Assembly: GCF_003788695.1 (NCBI RefSeq)
Contig: NZ_RARA01000024.1
Location: 905-11,832 of the forward strand
Source of the DNA: Candidatus Cardinium hertigii
Lineage (GTDB): Bacteria > Bacteroidota > Bacteroidia > Cytophagales_A > Amoebophilaceae
DNA: 10,928 nt
Direction: 5' to 3'
Positions 6,826-10,928 of this stretch are shown piece after piece; within the stretch, counting starts at the first letter, position 1; every line of letters begins with the position of its first letter. Below the pieces are notes generated by a model that saw nothing but the letters and a program-made list of their open reading frames with translations, searched no databases and was not told the origin of the DNA. The position numbers and the translations under genes are program-made.

Positions 6826-6842
6826 TTAATTAGAATTAGAAG

Positions 6843-6888
6843 AAATAGTACAATAATGCAAGATCATAAAAAACGCGCCTTGAACAAA
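6843..6888 (+). repeat. left half-site shared with the element at 9602-9646
   Basis: This 46-base stretch aligns with 9602-9646 with about six mismatches and one gap; both end in GCGCCTTGAACAAA. A weaker match (GTTCGTA, 6818-6824 versus 9590-9596) extends it outward. It lies just beyond the terminator of the small lipoprotein gene. Its partner half-site is on the other side of that gene at 7598-7629. Confidence 0.75.
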
Positions 6889-6891
6889 AAC

Positions 6892-6910
6892 CCGTATTTT
6901 GCTGATACGG
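6892..6910 (-). terminator. intrinsic terminator of the small lipoprotein gene
   Basis: On the minus strand CCGTAT (6910-6905) and ATACGG (6897-6892) pair perfectly around the 7-base loop CAGCAAA. GTTTTTG follows at once. The hairpin begins about 10 bases after the TAG stop at 6921. The stem is short (6 bp) but position and T-run fit rho-independent termination. An outer inverted repeat AGTACAAT / ATTGTACT (6847-6854, 6915-6922) encloses it. Confidence 0.6.
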
Positions 6911-6920
6911 CCTAATTGTA

Positions 6921-7433
6921 CTACTCTGAATAGAATTGCTTGTCTTTACTTTTAATATTTTCTATGTCCTTATCTGCATTGGCAAGAGTAGCTTTGACTT
7001 TTCCTGAATTTATTTGATTGTAAATATTATCTTTTATGCGGTCTATTTCTAAATACTTATCGCGCACATGCTGCATTTGTTCCACGTATGTTACCCTTGC
7101 CCCTGTCTCTGTCTCCCTGTCTGCTTCTGTTAAGTCTTTTGTTACTTTTATGCCTTTTTGTATCTCTTGGTCCCATTCATTAATCGCTTTCTCTAGTTCC
7201 TTTACCTCATCTGTGTTAAGGACTTTCTTGATTTCAGGCAATGTTTTTTGCCGTAATATTGTTGTGATTTTACGGCTTCCTTCTAACAATTGTAGGACCT
7301 TTGTTTTTTCTTGCTCCGATTTTGACTGAGATTTAGGGGGGCACCCACCTGCACTTAAGGTTAAGCCTAAAATGGTTAAAAATGACAATAGCCCTCCTCT
7401 TCCACAAATATTTTTATTCTTGTATGTTAACAT
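6921..7433 (-). CDS. putative small lipoprotein, mostly alpha-helical/coiled coil
   Basis: The 170-residue product starts with a basic N-terminus (K5, K7, R12) and a hydrophobic run LLSFLTILGLTLSAGG, ending at C31. LSAGGC is a loose lipobox, so lipidation at C31 is plausible. A Pro/Ser/Lys linker (PPKSQSKSEQE) follows. The rest is highly charged and helical with heptad-like spacing (VLNTDEVKELEKAINEWDQE and DKYLEIDRIKDNIYNQI). It resembles helical surface lipoproteins seen in host-associated bacteria, but I recognise no family and assign no function. It has its own terminator and is bracketed by the same half-sites (6843-6888, 7598-7629) that bracket the long hairpin at 9633-9777, so it may be a passenger of a repeat-defined unit. 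Inverted repeats at 7451-7465 and 7487-7523 lie upstream. Confidence 0.75.
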   Translation of the reverse strand: MLTYKNKNICGRGGLLSFLTILGLTLSAGGCPPKSQSKSEQEKTKVLQLLEGSRKITTILRQKTLPEIKKVLNTDEVKELEKAINEWDQEIQKGIKVTKDLTEADRETETGARVTYVEQMQHVRDKYLEIDRIKDNIYNQINSGKVKATLANADKDIENIKSKDKQFYSE

Positions 7434-7450
7434 AGTAATTGCTGTTTAAA

Positions 7451-7465
7451 ATTGTAAAATACAAT
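7451..7465. promoter_or_regulatory. possible operator upstream of the small lipoprotein
   Basis: ATTGTA and TACAAT are a perfect inverted repeat around AAA, lying 17 bases ahead of the ATG at 7433. The form and place fit a dimeric repressor site. No regulator can be named, and AT-rich DNA yields such repeats by chance. Confidence 0.3.
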
Positions 7466-7486
7466 CATTGGCCTCTTCTTGTAAGT

Positions 7487-7523
7487 TAAAATTAAATACT
7501 GCCTGTCTAGGCATGTAATTTTA
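7487..7523. other. 37-nt stem-loop in the small lipoprotein leader
   Basis: TAAAATTA (7487-7494) pairs with TAATTTTA (7516-7523), and TGCCT (7500-7504) with AGGCA (7509-7513). A 5/2 internal loop separates the two stems and the tetraloop is GTCT. All 13 pairs are perfect. On the minus strand it would sit in the leader about 54 bases before the start codon. It might be a leader RNA structure, or the terminator of the upstream 543-residue gene 230 bases away. Confidence 0.45.
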
Positions 7524-7597
7524 ATATGGCTTAATTTAAATATATATTACATTATATGCAAATGATATATGCCTTTATATTCGACTTATAATCAGTA

Positions 7598-7629
7598 AAT
7601 TTTTCATGATATCTGTTCACCAGCGCTTG
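7598..7629 (+). repeat. right half-site shared with the element at 9749-9780
   Basis: Both copies read AATTTTTCA, then 7 unlike bases, then the identical 16-mer TGTTCACCAGCGCTTG. This copy lies 165 bases upstream of the small lipoprotein start. The matching left half-site is at 6843-6888. The shared spacing and order make chance unlikely. Confidence 0.8.
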
Positions 7630-7756
7630 CTATTTTTAGTTTCTCGTATCTTTCTAATATGTTTTTATTATATCCTTACGATATCTAATCAGGATCAATA
7701 AGAGCCATATTTAGTATAGCAGAAATTATTTTTAAATTGATTTATATAAAAGCATT

Positions 7757-9388
7757 TTACAATTCGAAATCTTTAAAAAATTGTTTGGTTCCTTTTTTAG
7801 ATAGTTCATTTCCCTTCTGTTTACCATGTGATTTAACAATCGTTATAGATTTTGATCCAGCACTATGCATCGTAGTATGTGAACCTTTTTGGGTTACTGT
7901 TCCTTCCCCCACTTCTGGATTAAGCTTACTAAAAATATTTATAAGCTTGATCAATTCTGGAAATGTAATTTTTGCTTTTTCATGGAGCGTTTCGAATTTT
8001 TCTATATGACGTCGCTCCTGCTGTTTTGTACGTTCTGTTTCCTCTTTTTGTTGCTTTTTTCTTATTGATTTTTGTATTTTTTTCAATGATTTACTACTAC
8101 TTTGTGTTTCTTCCGATTGCAGCGGTGTTTCTTGCATTTGCCTACTTACAGAAGTTTCTTCTACTGCTGCAGCCAGTTCATTTACGTTATCTTCTTTATT
8201 TTTATTTGATTCTGATAAATGAAAATAAGCATCCAGAAATTCATAAGTTTTATTCCCTGGATGAATTTCCTGATGTATTATCTCACCAATAACGTCAAAA
8301 ACGTCATCTATTTTATTCGGTAGTGGAATAAACGTGGAATACGTATTTTCTACTAAGTCTGGTCTTTTTTGATAATTATAACCAAAGAATAATTGTAACA
8401 AATCTTCTAAAAATTCTTTCTTAGATGGAATGCGGTGCTGATATCTTGAACTCGAATTCATTCCATCATACAATGCTAAAACGATATTGTCATCAGGGCA
8501 ACGTATGAAATTTATTAGAATACCTGCTCTCCTTTCTATTTCCCCTTTTGAGGAAAAAATAAAATGCGACATAGGACCCCTATCATTAGACGTCCATAGT
8601 GTTGGGAGGCAAACTGTTTTTAATAAACTTTTGATTAAGGGCATAACAACATAATGCTGTGCTTCTTTCCGCCAAAGTAATGTATATTGTGAACCATTGT
8701 TTCGTATATGCATGATTAGATTAGAGAATCCATTCAATATCTCTTCGCCTGTTGCATTTTTCATTGCCTTTACTTCATTCCATTCTTGACATTGTGTAGT
8801 ATTTTGGCAATGATTTTGTATGGTTTTCATGAGTTTGGTAAAACTTTCGAACGCACACTTCTCCCATGTTACTACTGATAAGGCTTGGCCCTCTTTAAGG
8901 ACACCAGGATATTGGTGCGCTATATTTGCAAAAATAGTATCAATACAATCTTGAAATTTTTTAAAGGCCATGCAATAAGGAGATAAAAATTGTCCTTTTA
9001 GATGGGGGTCAAAAAACAAAGATTCTGTCCCTCCTACGCTACGGCTACAAAAAGTAGCATAATGTCGAGAAAACGTATCATACATCACCCCCACCCAAGT
9101 GATCAGCTCAGGTAGAAATCGTTGATAAAAATCTATTTTCTTAGCAGGAAGCGGGTTACGAGAAAATTCTTCAAAAACAGCTAATAGGTCTATAAGAACT
9201 GATGGCGTTTCTTTTCCTAATGTGTGTTTCGGTTCTGCTATCTTAAAATTTTGTGCTATTGTTTCGTTCCCTTTATCTATATTTAGTTCTCGTTCTAAAT
9301 TTTTCATATGATTCTGGTGCATGGAACAGTTACCTAAGGTTAACGTAATACTAAACCATAAATACCGTAAGCAATTATTTCTTTTCAT
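7757..9388 (-). CDS. exported/lipoprotein-like protein with C-terminal HicA-like domain
   Basis: The 543-residue product starts MKRNNCLRYLWFSITLTLGNC: a basic start, a short hydrophobic run and Cys21. This looks like a lipoprotein signal, although Asn at -1 is not canonical. Residues 22-390 match no family I recognise; they hold eight cysteines between 114 and 297 (C114, C139, C148, C178, C194, C200, C260, C297), consistent with disulfides outside the cytoplasm. Residues 391-475 are a Glu/Lys/Gln-rich, probably helical linker. Residues 475-543 resemble HicA (YcfA family): helix FPELIKLINIFSKL, then TQKGSH with H504 at the place of the catalytic His, SITIVKSHG with H521, and ELSKKGTKQFFKDFEL as the last helix. 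HicA is an mRNA interferase, normally 60-80 residues, alone and in the cytoplasm beside HicB. No HicB is visible here. The combination suggests a secreted effector or toxin, or a reused RNA-binding fold. Export and HicA homology are inference. Confidence 0.7.
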   Translation of the reverse strand: MKRNNCLRYLWFSITLTLGNCSMHQNHMKNLERELNIDKGNETIAQNFKIAEPKHTLGKETPSVLIDLLAVFEEFSRNPLPAKKIDFYQRFLPELITWVGVMYDTFSRHYATFCSRSVGGTESLFFDPHLKGQFLSPYCMAFKKFQDCIDTIFANIAHQYPGVLKEGQALSVVTWEKCAFESFTKLMKTIQNHCQNTTQCQEWNEVKAMKNATGEEILNGFSNLIMHIRNNGSQYTLLWRKEAQHYVVMPLIKSLLKTVCLPTLWTSNDRGPMSHFIFSSKGEIERRAGILINFIRCPDDNIVLALYDGMNSSSRYQHRIPSKKEFLEDLLQLFFGYNYQKRPDLVENTYSTFIPLPNKIDDVFDVIGEIIHQEIHPGNKTYEFLDAYFHLSESNKNKEDNVNELAAAVEETSVSRQMQETPLQSEETQSSSKSLKKIQKSIRKKQQKEETERTKQQERRHIEKFETLHEKAKITFPELIKLINIFSKLNPEVGEGTVTQKGSHTTMHSAGSKSITIVKSHGKQKGNELSKKGTKQFFKDFEL

Positions 9389-9632
9389 ATCATAAATTTT
9401 ATATCATGTAGCCGATATTCCGAACAAAATTTAACACTGATTTCGGAGGGTATCTTAGGCCTTGAAATGTTTTAATGGGCCTGTATGCACAAGTTTGATG
9501 CTTGATCATGGACCCCTTATTGTAAAATTAAAACATACTCTAAAAAGTATCCGTTCAGTGGTGTGGCCGGCCTATTCGTATTTTTTCACGTTCGTATTTA
9601 GAAATGCGCAATAATGTAAGTTTATAAAAAGT

Positions 9633-9777
9633 GCGCCTTGAACAAAGCTGTGACTAGAAAAGTTCAGTTTGAAAGGTAGTAGAAAATCAGCCTGTTTGAG
9701 CCCAAGGCTGCAGGCCTGGGCGAGTTCTGATTTTCAGCTTTCAGACTGAATTTTTCAACAGCTTTGTTCACCAGCGC
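9633..9777. repeat. 145-nt long imperfect inverted repeat
   Basis: The left arm (9633-9690, GCGCCTTGAACAAAGCTGT through GAAAATCAG) pairs with the right arm (9727-9777, CTGATTTTC through GCTTTGTTCACCAGCGC). There are a few mismatches and small bulges. The apex (9691-9726) is markedly GC-rich and has its own stem, CCCA/TGGG plus GGC/GCC around CTGCAG. It could form a cruciform in DNA or a long hairpin RNA from either strand. Confidence 0.8.
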
Positions 9778-9790
9778 TTGATTTTTTTTG

Positions 9791-9822
9791 GCTACTTTTT
9801 TTGATCAAGCAAAAAAAGTAGC
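9791..9822. repeat. 32-nt perfect palindrome, copy 2
   Basis: GCTACTTTTTTTG (9791-9803) and CAAAAAAAGTAGC (9810-9822) are exact reverse complements around ATCAAG. The inner 30 bases are identical to 3259-3288. This copy is inside the MITE-like element, near its right end. Confidence 0.9.
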
Positions 9823-9826
9823 TTTA

Positions 9827-9990
9827 ATTATTAAATATTAGCAATTTGCTATAATCTATTAAAATACGGCTGCCACGCAAGTGAACGGATACTCTAAAAA
9901 AATATTAACAAATATAGGCATAAATATTATCTAAAGCTATTTTGATGAAAGAAATCTATTATTGAATACTAGCAATTTTATATAGTCTAT
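9827..9990. repeat. 33-nt direct repeat (9827-9859 and 9958-9990)
   Basis: The two copies match at 28 of 33 positions and share the core TAGCAATTT. The first is inside the right part of the MITE-like element; the second is outside it, just before the 9-nt tandem repeat of dnaG. This may be a duplication of part of the dnaG upstream region, or an older nested repeat. Confidence 0.7.
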
Positions 9991-10022
9991 CTATACTATC
10001 TATACTATCTATACTATTTATG
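9987..10022 (+). repeat. 9-nt tandem repeat running into the dnaG start codon
   Basis: CTATCTATA occurs three times without a gap (9987-9995, 9996-10004, 10005-10013). A fourth, changed unit CTATTTATG (10014-10022) ends in the dnaG ATG. The period is a multiple of three and the units are in frame with dnaG, with no stop back to TGA at 9963-9965. The units also resemble -10 type AT boxes, so copy number could alter dnaG expression. Confidence 0.85.
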
Positions 10023-10928
10023 TTAATCAGTGAAGAAACCATCCAATCCCTCCAAAGCATGGTGCGTGTTGAGGAAGTGATTGCTGATTTTTTACCTCTT
10101 AAAAAAAAGGGACAAAATTTTTGGGCTTGTTGTCCCTTTCATCAGGAACATACGCCTTCTTTTGCTGTTTCTCCTATCAAAGGATTTTATAAATGTTTTG
10201 GCTGTGACGCAGCAGGAGATGCCATCACGTTTGTACAAGAGATAGAAAATTGCTCTTTTGTAGAGGCTATTACCTATTTAGCTCAAAAATATGGGATAGC
10301 GATTGTCCCAGCAGAGCTGGATAAAGCAACTAATAGACAAGTAGTCGATACAAATGCAAAGCTTTATGCACTTTTAAACCTAGCCACCGCTTATTTTAGC
10401 AATCTACTGTGGAACCATCCAGAAGCTGCTCAAGTAGCTTTGCCCTATCTTAATCAACGAGAAATTTCACCAGTAATAGCAAAAAAATTTTCCTTAGGCT
10501 ATAGTTTAAACAGCTGGGATGGATTCTATCCATTTGCAATAGGACAAGGGATAAGTGTGGAGGAATTGGTTGCAGCAGGGTTGGTTATACAAAATGGTGC
10601 AAAAATATATGATCGTTTTCGGGGCCGCCTGATGTTTCCTATTCACAATAGTAGGGGACAAGTCGTGGCTTTTGCTGCTCGACACATGACTACTGTTGCA
10701 GGAGATAGCCCCAAGTATATTAATTCACCTGAAACCAGTATTTACCATAAGGGAGAATTGTTATATGGATTTTCTTTTGCGAAGCAACGTATTAAACAAG
10801 AAAATAACTGTTATCTGGTAGAGGGGTATACCGATGTGCTCGCCTTTCATCATATGGTAGGGTGGGAGCAGGTAGTAGCTTCTGCTGGGACTTCCCTTAC
10901 GGAAGCGCAGATGGGTTACTTGTTCCGT
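10020..10928 (+). CDS. dnaG: DNA primase, N-terminal 303 residues (runs off the right edge)
   Basis: DnaG makes RNA primers at the replication fork together with the DnaB helicase. The start at 10020 gives MLISEETIQSLQSMVRVEEV, the normal N-terminus. The CHC2 zinc-binding domain is complete: CPFH supplies C38 and H41, and CFGC supplies C59 and C62, followed by GDAITFVQ. The catalytic core shows RFRGRLMFPI (199-208) and PKYINSPET (231-239). The TOPRIM motif EGYTDV (268-273) carries the catalytic Glu E268, corresponding to EGYMDV in most primases. The frame is open to the last base. The TOPRIM end and the C-terminal helicase-interaction domain lie outside the window. The gene appears to stand alone on this strand, with an unusual tandem repeat immediately upstream of its start. 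Confidence 0.97.
   Translation, partial: MLISEETIQSLQSMVRVEEVIADFLPLKKKGQNFWACCPFHQEHTPSFAVSPIKGFYKCFGCDAAGDAITFVQEIENCSFVEAITYLAQKYGIAIVPAELDKATNRQVVDTNAKLYALLNLATAYFSNLLWNHPEAAQVALPYLNQREISPVIAKKFSLGYSLNSWDGFYPFAIGQGISVEELVAAGLVIQNGAKIYDRFRGRLMFPIHNSRGQVVAFAARHMTTVAGDSPKYINSPETSIYHKGELLYGFSFAKQRIKQENNCYLVEGYTDVLAFHHMVGWEQVVASAGTSLTEAQMGYLFR

Larger units (their letters stand above)
6420..6920. other. 501-base non-coding/decayed region after engB
   Basis: It lies between the convergent ends of engB and the small lipoprotein gene. No intact gene is convincing. It holds a decayed minus-strand coding remnant (6658-6825), a repeat half-site (6843-6888) and the lipoprotein terminator (6892-6910). 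A plus-strand frame at 6450-6704 is open but low in coding character and overlaps the remnant. Positions 6420-6657 show nothing I can name. Confidence 0.6.
7434..7756. other. 323-base non-coding region between the two lipoprotein genes
   Basis: It is upstream of the small lipoprotein gene and downstream of the HicA-like lipoprotein gene, both on the minus strand. It holds a 15-base inverted repeat, a 37-base hairpin and a repeat half-site, described separately. I see no coding sequence, no HicB-like gene, no clear terminator for the upstream gene and no clear -7/-33 promoter pair. Confidence 0.6.
9547..9892. mobile_element. MITE-like non-coding element, ~346 bp
   Basis: The ends are GTATCCGTTCA (9547-9557) and TGAACGGATAC (9882-9892), a perfect 11-bp inverted repeat. 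Similarity continues inward imperfectly (GTGTGGCCGGCC, then CGTATTTT, against GCGTGGCAGCC, then GTATTTT). Directly outside, TCTAAAAA occurs at 9539-9546 and again at 9893-9900, fitting an 8-bp target duplication. The inside has no open frame of note; it holds a long imperfect hairpin (9633-9777) and a palindrome (9791-9822). Degenerate ends occur at 318-344 and 4417-4440. This fits a non-autonomous transposable element moved in trans. No family is assigned, and no active transposase is in the window. Confidence 0.55.
9389..10019. other. 631-base repeat-rich region upstream of dnaG
   Basis: It separates the divergent starts of the HicA-like gene and dnaG. It holds a short possible transposase remnant (9399-9509, minus), the 346-bp element (9547-9892), a diverged 33-base direct repeat (9827-9859, 9958-9990) and the 9-nt tandem repeat before dnaG. 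I see no intact gene. Confidence 0.7.

Noticed and set aside
9633..9780. Integron attC-like site in the long hairpin
   Set aside because: The arms do not carry GTTRRRY/RYYYAAC core sites, and no integrase is in the window.
244..10019. tRNA, rRNA or known riboswitch genes in the intergenic regions
   Set aside because: I found no T-loop or cloverleaf pattern, no rRNA signature and no recognisable riboswitch core in any gap. A covariance-model scan was not possible.
9987..10022. CRISPR-like array
   Set aside because: The 9-nt units have no spacers, so this is a simple tandem repeat. No other CRISPR-type repeat-spacer pattern is present in the window.

Overview
The window looks like a piece of an AT-rich, reduced Bacteroidota genome of the host-associated kind, most likely an Amoebophilaceae-type endosymbiont (Cardinium/Amoebophilus relatives). 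This is inferred from: the style of the conserved proteins (RadC, type I MurB, S20, EngB, DnaG); the lack of clear Shine-Dalgarno sequences; an Rpn-family transposase-like nuclease at the edge; exported lineage-specific proteins; and many short dispersed repeats between genes. No taxonomic search was possible, so the assignment is a judgement.

Layout. Positions 1-243 hold the N-terminal part of an Rpn-family nuclease (minus strand). Positions 588-1022 encode a small Fis-like HTH regulator. Positions 1092-3207 hold a minus-strand housekeeping group in transcription order rpsT, radC, murB (ribosomal protein S20, a JAMM-domain protein, and a peptidoglycan precursor reductase). Divergent from rpsT is an exported protein (3402-4397) carrying a complete candidate tri-zinc site of the phospholipase C / S1-P1 nuclease superfamily. 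It converges on a Cys/Met-metabolism PLP enzyme (4477-5676, minus), which is itself divergent from the ribosome-assembly GTPase gene engB (5817-6419, plus).

From 6420 to 10019 the window is accessory in character. It holds a decayed coding remnant, a small coiled-coil lipoprotein (6921-7433) with its own terminator, and a 543-residue exported protein (7757-9388) whose last ~70 residues resemble a HicA toxin domain. It also holds a ~346-bp non-coding element (9547-9892) with matching ends and an apparent 8-bp target duplication. The inner half-sites of that element recur on either side of the small lipoprotein gene. Housekeeping sequence resumes with dnaG (10020 to the right edge), preceded by a 9-nt tandem repeat.

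How the genes relate. The conserved genes cover translation (S20, EngB), replication priming (DnaG), cell-wall synthesis (MurB) and sulfur amino acid chemistry. They sit as short units of one to three genes. The two lipoproteins and the exported zinc enzyme are candidates for envelope or host-interface functions. The most novel parts are the exported HicA-like protein and the repeat/element architecture at 6.8-10.0 kb. Both rest on reading by eye and need database and genome-wide repeat searches.
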